A stretch of 64,000 nt of DNA from Magicicada septendecula (GCA_034769895.1 CM068371.1:402953469-403017468); one strand, 5' to 3'. Counted from the first letter of the stretch, positions 33,732 to 46,069 are shown. Translations and numbers: made by a program. The notes: generated by a model from the sequence alone, not told the origin.

Positions 33732-33980
33732 TTCACGTTTGATATCGATTTAATGTGTTTGACTAAATTAATTTAAAATGCATTTAATCTTTTCCAAACA
33801 ATCGTAATTGTTAAAAATAAAATAATTTCTTTGCCAGGCAAAAAATTATAATTTTTTATTTTAATCTATGCGTGGAAGATCCGTAACCACGGCCCAGCAG
33901 GCCACAAAATAATTTATGCCCACATAATTACATAAATATATAAATATGCAATTAATGCGTGATTATCTGCGTAGTTCAGT

Positions 33981-34187
33981 TTGTTTATAAGAATAAAGTA
34001 CCTAATTTGTATAGATTAAGTGACTCGAAAATAACATTATATTAAACGACTACTCCATAATAACCAAAATATCTATAAATAGTGAGAATATTTTTAGGGT
34101 GGGGGACATTTTTTAAAGAAATTATGGAACTGAATTCAAGTAAATGATTTTAAAAATAAATGTTAGAACATGGAAGTCATGTATGGT
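33981..34187 (+). mobile_element. HINE-like element, copy D (3' end only)
   Basis: Diverged match to the post-repeat part (ATCTATAAATAGTGAGAAT, GGGTGGGGG) and the 3' sub-terminal repeat at 34166-34177. The hairpin is broken off after GGTTCTCT. No 163-bp unit is present. Confidence 0.5.
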
Positions 34188-34189
34188 TC

Positions 34190-35140
34190 TCTAGTTTATT
34201 ATTGCACTTCAGTACATTAATACACTGTTAAGATTGTGTTAAAGGATGTCACTAATTAGGTACACCTGCGGCCGTTGGAAATGATTGGCCGCAAGCTGCA
34301 CGAGTAGACGTGTAGGGGATCGCACTAAGTCAGAATGTGCAGCAAGATCTGTCATTGGACGAATAGAGTAATTTGTAAAACGGGATAACGCAAACAGTTT
34401 GCGGCAACATAAAGTACTGTGCACGGTGCAAATTAATTAAGCAAACGAAGGCAGCGTGTCGAGGGGGAGAGAAGAATAATTGCCATTGAATAAACACGAC
34501 TCCGGCTGTGGAAAATTCCACCTTTGTACGTATAACTGTTTTCCTATGAGTCCACCGCTTTTACCTTTCTGAGAAGAGGGAGTATGTTCCTTCATTATTC
34601 GTCGCTGTTTTTGTTAACGTTAACGTTTGAATAAAAAATATTTTCTGCAGCTAACTTGTACAACAAATTCCGAATAAAATTATAAAAGGATTAGGTGTAT
34701 GTTACGGTTAACATGACGTTAGAATCGTAGAGTCAGCTCGTATATGTTTGGGTTCGAATCTGTCTTGAATCACATTTGACAGCTGCGATCGGAGCCCACT
34801 CAATCCACTAGATTAGTTATCGGATAAGGTAATTGAAGGCGTTAGTTGATCATATCGTAATATTACCCTTCTTGCTTATCGTCCGTCAAATGTTGACTCG
34901 ATCTGTGTTTGTTTCACAACGTAGGCAGCCGATAAAAGGTTAATCATACGTAAATTGATGCGGGATAACAGGATCCCAATTTCATCTCTTGTAGTTCGCG
35001 CTGAAGTATTACGCGTACAAAAATATATTTTTTAAACTCATGCTGTGTTAGGTTACACGCATACGCGCGCACTCACACACGCACACATTCTAACATTTTT
35101 TGCTACAATCAATTTCTTGATGTATATAATATATTTCACA
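34190..35140. other. Anonymous DNA
   Basis: No gene seen; the two ~60-codon minus ORFs at 34239-34521 overlap in different frames and show no motif. A short AC-rich stretch lies at about 35055-35090. Confidence 0.4.
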
Positions 35141-35142
35141 TT

Positions 35143-35262
35143 TATAATAACTTTACCTCAAGATGTTTTTTCTTATTTGTGTTCCCATCCTCAGGCTTCC
35201 TGATTTTGAATCTTGTGAAGTACTTGTGTGTTGGTTGGTTGTTGTTATGGTTTCTGACATAG
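35143..35262 (-). mobile_element. Penelope-type terminal fragment, deleted
   Basis: Closely matches 52533-52665 (shared words ACTTTACCTCAAGATGTTT, CTTCCTGATTTTGAA, GTACTTGTGTGTTGG) but lacks the ~23 bases carrying the GAAAC half of the hammerhead-like core. Confidence 0.45.
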
Positions 35263-36010
35263 GTGCATCTATTGTAGTCTTGAATAGTATTTGGGGAAGA
35301 GGTAGTCACAGGAGCATACCCAGGTTTTTATTTTGCGAGGGGAATACAAAGTTCAGGTGGAAAAAGCTAATTTTAATTTATTGATAAAAATGAGAATTGG
35401 CTTGAAAAAAAATTATCTAGAGCAGTACACTTAGAGAAATATGTACATACCGGTACACAATACAGAAATACACATTAGTGTATTTCTACACATAGAAGTA
35501 GAAAATATACAGTTCGTGTTTATTTATAATATTCAAACTAAACGTATAAAACAGAAATTTGTGTTACATTATTTGGCAAATTAAATCAGGTCTTCTAGCT
35601 TTGTTTCGGGCTAGTTTATGGATCCACACAAACGTCTCTGCGAACAGACATCATTGAGTTGATTTTCTCCTGTAATGTTTCTGATACAACTTGTCAGCCT
35701 TCTAAGAGTATGGCTCACTAGTTGCCGTAGATATTGGAAGTGTTGCACCAATCCGTAGGAATTTATTGGCAGCTGGAAAAAATATTCTTGTCACGCTCAT
35801 AAACGCATGATATGAGGTATTCTGGCATGTTTTATACTTAATTTCAAAATTTCGGGGATCTATCCACCATATCTACCCCCCCCGCGGTTAATAATCATCA
35901 CCTTTGATAATTTTGTCTTACATATTTATTTATTATAAAAGTAAGTATCGGTATGCCACGAGTGTTATTTAACAGAAATAGGTAAATAAGTCTAAAGGCG
36001 GTCGTTGTGA
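35263..36010. other. Anonymous DNA
   Basis: No coding frame or repeat recognised. A C-run followed by GCGG lies near 35875. Confidence 0.4.
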
Positions 36011-36011
36011 T

Positions 36012-36395
36012 ACAAAATTAAAGTTCTGCAAACTTATGGCAGTCCCTGTGTGTATGGACAACCAAGAAACAAGACAGTAGGCCTATAGCACGGACCTCGG
36101 AAAAGGCGTTCATAAGAGGAGTTGAAAGGTGTTCTAAACTTGACCGTATAATGAATGAAGCCGTAAGAGAAGAGTTACAAGGTTTTAACTTGAATGAAAA
36201 ATTAAAAGATTACAAACAACGGTGGAAAGAACAGTTAGAAAGATCGTCAGATTCCAGACTGGCCAAACAAGTCTGGAAATACAAACCTATGAGACACAGG
36301 TGTGTGGGTAGACTCGGGAAGAGGTGGCTGGAGGATCTGTAAAGGCGGAACAGGCAGCACCTTGCCTACGCCGTGTTGTGAAGATGATGAAGTCT
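36012..36395 (+). pseudogene. LINE reverse transcriptase 3' tail
   Basis: Begins LKFCKLMAVPV, the usual KFYKxMAVPxLLYGSE word of arthropod LINEs, but the middle of that region is deleted. From ~36090 it reads RGVERCSKLDRI, then EELQGFNLNEKLKDYKQRW, SDSRLAKQVWKYKP and GRLGKRWLEDL before a stop near 36340. A short 3' end with GATGATGAA follows. It is a 5'-truncated, decayed LINE insertion. Confidence 0.75.
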
Positions 36396-36634
36396 GTCGG
36401 CAGATTTACTTTGTGCGCCAAGTTTGTCTTCGTGATGCTTTGATGGCCATAAACATTTCTGGGGCGAAGCCAGAAGAATTTTTCAGTCGTGTGTCTGTCA
36501 TAGTAAGGCGTTACCGGCTAAACAGTCGATACAACGGCTTTGTGCAATCCTGTCGCCGCCTTGTATTTGTGGAATTGTTTTACAAAACATTTCTGAGGGT
36601 AGTGAACAAAGCCGAGTACTTTAGTCCTTAAAGT

Positions 36635-36725
36635 ACTGGCGCATTACATTATATGGTAGTGGATCACGGATCATCAAAAAGAAATAAGAAAGGTAACTAG
36701 AGAGTTTAGAAAGTGGTTGTAGCAG
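36635..36725 (+). pseudogene. Trace of LINE reverse transcriptase
   Basis: Matches the sequence near 38675-38755 (TLYGSGSRIIKKK reading against VVLYGSEMWIIKKK), so it is a short piece of the same LINE type. Confidence 0.4.
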
Positions 36726-36729
36726 AGAT

Positions 36730-38150
36730 TTCTGCAGCTGGACACGCTGGTTTTGATTCTCGATTTTTTTACTCCTTTGCTAAATCAATTTAAAATTCGG
36801 ATCTCGCCGAGGATGCTAGTCAGATTTGTATTCAAACAGTTTGTTATATCACACAGATTAATGATTTCCTTCATAATTTTACAGTATCGTTTACTAATTA
36901 AAATTAAAGAGAACATAGGATGTAACAAATAAGCATGGATATTAAAGAACTGACAGTTTAGGTTTTATGTGGAATTGATTCATACTCCATGTTTAACTGT
37001 GGTTTCATTTTTTCTGTTAATTTTTATTTTCCCCAGCAGATGTCCTTTTTTCTGTAATGTTCCGTGTGACCCTGATCCACTTTCGTTGACGTAGGTGAGA
37101 AATGCTTTAACGGCTCTAACTCCGTTGGAGTACGAATATATTGAGCTGTATATGCAAACGAAAATGGTTTGCGAACGTTGCTGATCAAACGTGTTGACAG
37201 AAATATTATTTTTTTATTGCAGAAAGATGGCTTTGATAGCAGTGCCTCGAGGATATTACACCGGAAACACGCTTAAAGTAATCCACCAGAGTTGAGACGG
37301 TATATTTAGAACTGGGAGAATGGCCGGCCGTGGAAACCCTGAACCGCTGCCAAACATTATTGGCCGCAGATTGTTGTAACCACCGGTGGAAGTCCCATAG
37401 AATTTTGTTCGCTTAAGTAAACAGCGCATTGTCGCCAAGTTTGTGATTATTAACGACCCGTGGATACAACCCGTTATTGACTTAGGGTCGCGCAGACACT
37501 CTGTGGGTATAATTAGCGGTCTGCACGTCTGTTGACGTGTCTGTCACGGGAATGTGTGGACTCTTATTGTGATTAATCGATCTTAACTCTTGACAATCGA
37601 TAGTGGAGCAGAAATCGTTTGGCGTCAGTGACAGTCGACGACAGAGACATTAATCTTCATTACATTGTCTGTACCCATTATCGATTTTGTGTAATTGAAT
37701 TTTTCTGTTTTGTTTGTATTATTTGTTCATTCAGACTATATTACGTGTAAAGTGAAATTTTGGTTCGTTTTTATTGCTTCTCGTTTTAATATTTTCTTCG
37801 GCTTTAAGCAGTTTAAGAAAATTCGGCGTTCAAGTAGGTATTTGGGAAATCTGTATCTACATTATTTCCAAAGTCTGTTTTTGAAAGAGAAATGTTTTAA
37901 GTAATGTAAAATAAAGTAAAAAATAACGCGTGTACAAAGAATATGAACAAGGTTTGAAGATCTCCTAATATGAAGTTGGCGACGTTCTCCTATCCCGAGG
38001 ACTGTGAGCCCTGGCTAGAATTCGAACTGTTCAAGTTACTGGCTAGGATTCTGTGTTCAAGATTACAGATTCTTATCGTTTGAAATAATACATACCGTAT
38101 CATAAAGTATGCATGTTTAAAACAGGATATACTCTTTATGGTTAAGATAA
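36730..38150. other. Anonymous DNA
   Basis: Nothing recognised over about 1.4 kb; the 60- and 69-codon ORFs (37256, 37695) show no motif. The stretch 37250-37640 has higher GC than its surroundings. Confidence 0.4.
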
Positions 38151-38159
38151 GTAACAGGT

Positions 38160-38940
38160 TTGTTAGAAAAGGAAGAGATGAGCATTGGATGAGACCTTAC
38201 ACAAGGATCCTGTTTGACCAAGTAATATCAGTATCTACACTGAAGAATTGACAGAAAAAATCGTAGGAAAAGCAAAAGGAATTTTAGTGGGGGGAGAAAA
38301 AATAAAGACCATTAAATAGGCGGATGATGAAGCAGTGATGGCGGAATACAATTAATGATAGAGAATATTGTAAGAGTGGGGAATGAGTTCGGCATGAAGA
38401 TAAATGTCGTGAAATGTAAAATTATGAGAATTAGTAGGAATGAAAATCCCTCCTACATATCCTTGGAAGGAAAAACTATAGAGCAAGTAGTGAACTCGTT
38501 TTAATATTTGGGGAGTACGGCGACACGGCGACATAGAATGGAATCTGTACGCAGGAACTCAGAAGTAGGATACCTGCGAGTAAGAGAGGTTTTGTAAGGT
38601 AAAGGCATTGAAAGAAGGATTCCGATTGGGATACAAAAGAGATCTGCTAAACGTATTATACGGAGTGTGGTTTTATATGGCAGTGAAATGTGAATCATCA
38701 AAAAGAAATTAGATAGGTAACTAGAGCTTCGAAATGCAGTTGTGGTGAAGAACAATTAAGATTAAATGGATTGGTAGAGTGAGAAACGATGAAGATTGGC
38801 GAGAATAGGAGAGGAAAGATAAAAATGAAAGTAATAAGAAAGAGAAAAAACACCTTTCCTTTTTATAAAGATGGTTGACAGTGATCAACTCATTGAGCAG
38901 GTCCACTTACTTAGCTTTCTTGGGTGTGACTGGTGTTACG
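38160..38940 (+). pseudogene. LINE reverse transcriptase remnant (active-site region to thumb)
   Basis: Reads VRKGRDEHWMRP, then GGEKIKTIK followed by a stop and ADDEAVMAE (the (Y/F)ADD catalytic box), NEFGMKINVVKCKIM, GKTIEQVVNSF, RRNSEVGYLRVREVL, SAKRIIRSVVLYGSEMW. Multiple stops and shifts are present. It is an old insertion on the plus strand. Confidence 0.65.
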
Positions 38941-38984
38941 TGGAAGAAGTAGATGCCGATAGATAAATAGAGAAGTTTAACCAC

Positions 38985-39570
38985 GTGTGTGGAACTGTCA
39001 GAACATCTAAAATTTTATAAAGTGGTGGCAAGTGGCATGCCGCCTTTATGACAGTGAGGCATGGACACTGTACGCAAGAACCCCCAGCTTAATAAAGGCT
39101 AGAGAGATGAGGTTTTTAAGATCTGTACTTGAATTATCTCGGAGAGACCGGCTTAGGAATGATGGCAAAAGGACGCCCTAGGAATTTACAATCTGAATGA
39201 CAAAATCAACCAGTTCAGACAGGGTTGGACAGATTGTGTGTAAAGGATGGGTCAGGACAGACTGCCAAACCAACTTCTGCCTTCTCAGGGAAATTCATCA
39301 TCGAAAGACAACAGAAAAGGTGGTCAGATCAATGAGTCACGACGGACTGCAAGGTCGAAGTCCTGAAGAAGAGGAGAAAACCCGGAAATCCGGTTGGTGT
39401 ATATATATTATAGACACTGTATTCCTTCCATATTTTTAGAGGAAATGTGGAAGGAAAAAGAGGACGAGGAGAAGGAAGGTGAGAACTCTTGATGGCATCG
39501 GTACAGAATCGGAAGGAACTATAGACTGATGACGACTGATATACAGGACCAACAACAGTGGAGAGCATCC
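38985..39570 (+). pseudogene. LINE 3' tail
   Basis: Contains LKFYKVVASGMPPL, REMRFLRSVLELSRRDRL-like sequence, LGIYNLNDKINQFRQGW and, after scrambled sequence, VEGKRGRGRRKVRTLDGI, all typical of LINE C termini with a basic GRGR-type end. It is broken in several frames and is a different copy from its neighbour at 38160-38940. Confidence 0.6.
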
Positions 39571-39599
39571 AGTTGAAACCTGTCTTAAGACAGTTTCAC

Positions 39600-42500
39600 T
39601 AAAGAAGTAATGATCAGATAGGAGCTTACGCGTGGTGTTGTGGCTGATCTTTAGCTTATTGTGTGGCGTGTTGCCGTAGCTTCGCTGTACGGTGATCTGC
39701 ACCGTAAGGCCATTAGAATACTTGGATATGCAGCACCACGTGGCAGAGGAGGTGATGATAACGGGCGTGGACTAAGTAACTGGCTTTTAACCTCAGTTTC
39801 CTAAATCTTTAGCGTGTGACTTACCAGGCCCCACAACGGACTTCGAAGGATACGTTGAACTACAGTTTAAATGACCGTGTGTACAGTTGTATAATGTAGT
39901 AGCCTAAGTTTCTGCCTAACGCCAGCATTAGATATGAGCCTGTCCGTAGTGCAAAACATAAAGTTCAGTAAAAATTAAAGAATGTATTCCACAAATCCAG
40001 TAATTATACTGCATAACACCGGAAGCATAAACGTAACTTGGGAGGGGCACTTGCCCCCCCCCCAAGTTCCGAGCATTATAAAATTTTGTTTCCAGTTTTT
40101 ATAAATAAAAACTAACAAATAGTCACACAGGAGACAGTCTATATGCTTCTGAGCACAGTAGGCACTATTTATCAACGTCTGTACTATTATCAGACGACTA
40201 GTTGCCATAAATTTATTTCTTTCGAAGAAACTTTTAAGGGGAATGTTTGACAGATTTTGAATGATATACGTCAAAATAATATTTTTGTTCGAAAAAACAA
40301 TCTCTAGAGATCTAATTAACTGGAATACAATGCGTGCCTTTTACACAAAGACTTGTTTTGGAACACCGTAATGAAATAATGAAATATTAAGCGCAGCTGT
40401 ACTAAGAATTTGCTCTCGTTACTTCCTCCCTTTGTCACACATATTCTTCTGAGACATCATCTCTATGCTCGGATTGTTTACTGTTTGATTCGAGATTATC
40501 GCTGTTTTCAGTTCAGCAGAATTTTGCAAACACTACAGGCCAGTGTAAGCGGTATGCTAGGGGTAACAGAGTCGGCAGTATGAACAAAGCTGGCTTACTG
40601 TGTAAGACGTCGGTGGCTTTGTTCACGAAGCTTAAAGGTATTGAGTTTTCTTAAAATTAATAAAATTATATTAAACCTATACTCGAGAGATTATCGTTGT
40701 ATGTAACACATTTAGACGGATAATGGCATTCGTATAGCAGATATAACGTGTCACATGGTTTGCGATTCTGTGATCGACTTGATTAAAATCTTAACCCAAA
40801 TTTAATACCAACTAACAGTCAGACATTGTGTCGTCAAAAACAATTTATTGCAGCGAGTGTAGTGTTCGATACTTGCTGGTATCGATCGGTGGATTTGCAA
40901 TGATGGGTACAAATACGGCGAACGTCTGTCGAATGCTTTATGTGGTTTAAGCAAATTGTTGCGTTATCAGTTAACAGTTTGTTTATGATACTCGCTGGAG
41001 GTGTTATGTACAGTAGACGCCGGTCATGGCGTACTTTTTAATCAGTCCCAAACACGGCGCTGTGTCATGTATAAATCGTGTATCAGCCCTTTGTGAAGGG
41101 TGAAATGTTTGTTTGATCGCCGGCCGGTGACGGAGAGGGGGGGGGGGTTCGTGAAGCACCATCGATTCTGCTAAAAACATCGCCCTCTGCGCATTTGGCA
41201 CCGTACTTTGTGTCCAGCGTTTTTATAAGGCACGTCCGCCGGCCAAACAGCCGGCGCGCTAGCTGAGAAACGTAATATTATGGGCAGGTGAAAGTGGTTG
41301 AAAGCTACGATAGAAAGGAGCCGTGTAATTACGTTTTCTACCCTGTGTGCGTTTTGCCCTTTTGATGTGTTATAACCTCGTATACACTAGTCATTTATCA
41401 CGTGAAAGCGCCAAGTCAGGAAACCGTGCTGTAATTACTTTATGTGAAACATAAAGTAATTGCATTATATTTTATAATAATCTGGTTCAAAGCTTCTGTT
41501 TGAAGCCGCGATTAAACTTTATTTGTATGAAGTCTCGTAATATAAAGATGAATAATTTTCTGATGTTCGAGTTCAAATCTTCGTTTGAATATTTCGTTAC
41601 TTGTAACTAATATAATTTGGAGATTAAACTATCACTATGGAAACAAGTAAATGTTGATTTGTACTAATAATGTAGTGATGGTTGAGAGGGATCTACGTGC
41701 ACTTTACGGAACTCTTTAACTAGTAGTGAACGCAGAAAAGAAGATTTTCGGAAGAGAAGTCAGCTGTTGTACAATCTTGAGATGATGGGTAGCTCTTAAT
41801 ACGCACCTTCCTGTACATAACAGAACATCAGTTGAATAGAAAAGTAACAAAATTACTTCTGCAAAAAGAAATCTGTGTTCACAAATATTCAGGAAAGTTC
41901 ATTGCAGAACTTTTTAAATCTCGGCTGGTATCCTGAACTGCAAAAAACATGTTCTACAAAGCACTGATTTGCCTTGTGCAATAATGTCCTCTCGGATCAG
42001 ACGCAAGTACATGGTAAGATGGATTGTTAAGAGAAAAATAGTAAGGAAGACACAAGGTGGGAACTTGAAAATGTGTTGAGAATCGTATGAAATCTTGGAA
42101 GGAAATGTATACAGTAGTACAGTCCACTAAAACGTGAAGAATTCGCTATTTCCAGTGTTTCCAAAAACTGAAAGATGTGTTTAGAAAAGAACTGACTATA
42201 GGACTTGAACATTTCGTGTAACAGAGGAACAAAAAGAAAGAGAATAACTTCAGTCACTTAAAAGAGAAACTGGAACTTGTATCACTTTCGAATACTACTC
42301 AATAAAGTCATACTAACCAATTTCTAACGCCGCGCCGGATTCTGACCTACGATAGTCAACATTCGTTGTCACTTTCGATCATCGCTTTCCACACAATTGA
42401 ACTGAAGTAATTCCCTAGGAGTTGTACTTAGCAAATAAATAAACGAGTTATATTTGAGGAAATTTTGAAAAACCATCACTGTCAGTATTTGTGAAGAGAA

Positions 42501-42750
42501 GGAAAGACTATGTAGGGACAAATTAGTACTAATTGTGTAAATAATTTTGTCAGAGTTGATTGTAAAGAATACAAAATTATTGCCTTGGAGGATTAAATTT
42601 TGGCTTAGTTTTTGACGATTGAGTTCACAGAATATATTGTCTCTAGTGCTGTATTCAGGTTATTAAATTATCTTCTTTAGTAAAACAAAACGGCATTTTT
42701 AAAAAGGCACTTTTAGAACAATGGCGCCAACTTGAAATATTTTTGGAGAG
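39600..42750. other. Anonymous DNA, about 3.1 kb
   Basis: No gene recognised. ORFs of 65-99 codons show no domain. A G-run lies at about 41136-41147, a C-run at 40054, and a GC-rich stretch at 41090-41270. Confidence 0.4.
40035..40068. other. GC-rich hairpin
   Basis: AACTTGGG (40035-40042) pairs with CCCAAGTT (40061-40068), extended inside by AGGGGC with GCCCCC. It resembles the ends of small insect DNA transposons, but no second end was found. Confidence 0.4.
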
Positions 42751-42754
42751 TGTA

Positions 42755-43010
42755 TTATAAACGGTATGCTATCTAATGACAGTTACGAATATAAAACGTT
42801 CAAATCTGTAAATTCATTAATATTACATAGTTAACAATTAATACACATACCATTATGATAAATATACTTACCATATGTTGACTATAATTTAGTGTCATGT
42901 AGTGTGTATCCATTTAAAATTAAAATAATTAACTAACTATAACAGTTTTTGGGGGGGGGGGCATTCTACTCTACTGAAGTAATTTGCTGAGGTAAGAACT
43001 CGGTTTGCGC
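42755..43010 (+). repeat. Dispersed repeat, copy 1
   Basis: Matches 46070-46300 in the same orientation: shared ATATAAAACGTTCAAA, ATTACATAGTTAA, AATTAACTAACTATAACA, a G-run, then GCATTCTACTCT. The type of element is unknown. Confidence 0.65.
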
Positions 43011-43447
43011 TCCCTTTCTTTAAGTCAGCGCCATTGACTTAGAACGTGGTGAAGAAAATAAAATATTTTGGTTCATTCAGATATCACAGAGAGGACATGT
43101 GAATATATTGATGCCACCCATGTTGAAAGTACTAACTTTTTTATCCTTTCTCTTTCTGGATTTGCTGCTATTCTGTAGAGGGGAACAGTTTTTAAAAATT
43201 AAAATTTTATATTTCTGTCTAAATGGACACGTGCGCTCCAGCGTGTATACAGTTACGTATGTGTCATCTATACCAGGTTTGACGGAGATGTATCTCCACC
43301 AGTCACGCACTGTCATAAAGCTGTGTCTGAAGCTGTCTAGTAATTCCCAGAAGCGAACACTAGCATAACTTCATGTGTGCGATGTTTCAAACTTGGCAGT
43401 GTAAGGCGGAAAAAGCTTGTGTGTTCATTATCCAAATGGCGCATGGA
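43011..43447. other. Anonymous DNA
   Basis: No feature recognised; the overlapping ORFs at 43077-43368 on both strands have no motif. Confidence 0.4.
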
Positions 43448-43499
43448 ATAAAAATAATGATGATGATAATAATAATAATAACAACAATAATAATAATAG
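43448..43499. repeat. AAT/GAT trinucleotide microsatellite
   Basis: Imperfect (ATG)n then (AAT)n run with an AAC interruption. Confidence 0.85.
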
Positions 43500-43562
43500 A
43501 TCTTTTTGCCGGCTAAGGAGTGTGGTAGTCTCGGCGTAAAAGGAAGACAGTATAGCCAGTAC

Positions 43563-43955
43563 CAGTGGCTTATTTACGGAGGGGGGCGGGGGCGTAAAAG
43601 GCTCAAAAAATTAACGGTTTTGTTAAGCTCTTAACTTTTAGTCTTTTTTATTATTTTTTCAGCTGTGTGCTCTAATATAGTAGTAACACTGCATTAAATA
43701 TACCAACAGGTTTATTTCACAGTACGTTTGAAAATATGAAATAGGGCAATAGGAAAATTAATTCAGGCAGTAAGTATTTTGTAAATAGTGATACAATAAC
43801 GCGTATTTTTAGTATGTTATTATCTTTGACTTTAATATGACTGATTTCAGCCCCTTTAAAAGACAGTATTGTTGAGTAGTTTTAATTCATTTTTTCTTTT
43901 GTATGAAGCCGATCCTCCCCCCCCCCGGGACAAATTGTATATAGGTACGCCACTG
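43563..43955. mobile_element. Short hAT-like non-autonomous transposon
   Basis: Left end CAGTGGC (43563) and right end GCCACTG (ending 43955) are inverted. Flanks GCCAGTAC (43555-43562) and GCCAGCAC (43956-43963) are an 8-bp target duplication with one mismatch. An 8-bp duplication with CAGTGGC-type ends fits hAT. G-rich just inside the left end, C-run just inside the right. No coding capacity. Confidence 0.7.
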
Positions 43956-43963
43956 GCCAGCAC

Positions 43964-45639
43964 TACGTTTGTATGAGGCCGATCCTCCAATTGTATATAC
44001 GTCACTGGCCAGCTCTACGTTTGTATGAAGCCGATCCTCCAATTGTATATACGCCACTGGCCAGCACTACGTTTGTATGAAGCCGATCCTCCAATTGTAT
44101 ATACGCCACTGGCTAGCACCACGTTTGTATGAAGCCGATCCTCCAATTGTATATACGCCACTGGCCAGCACCACGTTTGTATGAAGCCGATCCTCCAATT
44201 GTATATACGTCACTGGCCAGCACTACGTTTATATGAAGCCGATCCTCCAATTGTATATAGGTACGCCACTGGCCAGCACCACGTTTGTATGAAGCCGATC
44301 CTCCAATTGTATATAGGTACGCCACTGGTGGCCAGCACCACGTTTGTATGAAGCCGATCCTCCAATTGTATATAGGTACGCCACTGGTGGCCAGCACCAC
44401 GTTTGTATGAAGCCGATCCTCCAATTGTATATAGGTACGCCACTGGTGGCCAGCACCACATTTGTATGAAGCCGATCCTCCAATTGTATATACGCCACTG
44501 GCCAGCACCACGTTTGTATGAAGCCGATCCTCCAATTGTATATAGGTACCCCACTGGCCAGCACCACGTTTGTATGAAGCCGATCCTCCAATTGTATATA
44601 CGCCACTGGCCAGCACCACGTTTGTATGAAGCCGATCCTCCAATTGTATATACGCCACTGGCCAGCGCTACGTTTGTATGAAGCCGATCCTCCAATTGTA
44701 TATACGCCACTGGCCAGCGCTACGTTTGTATGAAGCCGATCCTCCAATTGTATATACGCCACTGGCCAGCGCCACGTTTGTATGAAGCCGATCTTCCAAT
44801 TGTATATACGCCACTGGCCAGCGCCACGTTTGTATGAAGCCGATCCTCCAATTGTATATACGCCACTGGCCAGCGCCACGTTTGTATGAAGCCGATCCTC
44901 CAATTGTATATACGCCACTGGCCAGCGCCACGTTTGTATGAAGCCGATCCTCCAATTGTATATACGCCACTGGCCAGCGCCACGTTTGTATGAAGCCGAT
45001 CCTCCAATTGTATATACGCCACTGGCCAGCGCCACGTTTGTATGAAGCCGATCCTCCAATTGTATATACGCCACTGGCCAGCGCCACGTTTGTATGAAGC
45101 CGATCCTCCAATTGTATATACGCCACTGGCCAGCGCCACGTTTGTATGAAGCCGATCCTCCAATTGTATATACGTCACTGGCCAGCGCCACGTTTGTATG
45201 AAGCCGATCCTCCAATTGTATATAGGTACGCCACTGGCCAGCACCACGTTTGTATGAAGCCGATCCTCCAATTGTATATAGGTACGCCACTGGCCAGCAC
45301 CACGTTTGTATGAAGCCGATCCTCCAATTGTATATAGGTACGCCACTGGCCAGCACCACGTTTGTATGAAGCCGATCCTCCAATTGTATATAGGTACGCC
45401 ACTGGCCAGCACCACGTTTGTATGAAGCCGATCCTCCAATTGTATATAGGTACGCCACTGGCCAGCACCACGTTTGTATGAAGCCGATCCTCCAATTGTA
45501 TATAGGTACGCCACTGGCCAGCACCACGTTTGTATGAAGCCGATCCTCCAATTGTATATAGGTACGCCACTGGCCAGCACCACGTTTGTATGAAGCCGAT
45601 CCTCCAATTGTATATACGCCACTGGCCAGCACTACGTTT
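43964..45639. repeat. Minisatellite derived from the transposon end, about 31 units
   Basis: Units are 52, 56 or 59 bp. Each consists of the last ~40 bases of the hAT-like element (GTATGAAGCCGATCCTCC then AATTGTATAT...GCCACTG, with the C-run between deleted) plus the 15-base target flank ending ACGTTT. The 56-bp class has an extra AGGT, and the 59-bp class also an extra GGT. After the last unit the single-copy flank continues (TACCCGTCC). Open frames across it, up to 467 codons, arise only because the unit lacks stops. Confidence 0.95.
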
Positions 45640-46069
45640 TACCCGTCCATTATTACCGCAGCATATTATCCCAGGTGCTCATTTCCACTAGCTGGGAGCT
45701 GAGAATCAGCTCCCATTTGTAGTCGTACATTTTCATTACCTTTTCTTGGTATTCTTAATATTCTTCGATAGATGTCCACTTTTACTCCTTTGAATGTTCT
45801 TTTATTAGTTTCTGATAGATTGATCAGATGCGACAGAAGTCAGTATTGTAAATTGATTATACAATAGGAGAATTGACGTAATACAAGTGTGATTATTTTT
45901 GTAGGCGTGTTAATAAAATTTAGAGCATAGATTTTCCTTTCCTGGCGTTAAATGGTTTATTTCTCCTGTTCTTACGATCTCGGTCTCCGTACAGTTTGCA
46001 GCGTCCGAGCTGTTGTTATTTTTTATCAGAAGTACCTATGAAATACATTTGGGGGGGGGGTAAGGTGAA
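45640..46069. other. Anonymous DNA
   Basis: Single-copy flank of the minisatellite; nothing recognised apart from a G-run near 46050. Confidence 0.4.

Noticed and set aside
34740-34765. GGTTCGAATCT resembling a tRNA B box
   Set aside because: No A box at suitable distance and no acceptor stem could be paired around it.
44113-45632. Long minus-strand ORFs (467, 300, 181, 166, 152 and 131 codons) of repeated RLHTNVVLASG-type peptides
   Set aside because: They lie wholly in the minisatellite and are open in all three frames because the 52/56/59-bp unit has no stop codon. The peptide repeats only mirror the DNA repeat.
43964-45639. Regular repeats suggesting a CRISPR array
   Set aside because: There are no unique spacers: the whole 52-59 bp unit is repeated, and the setting is eukaryotic.
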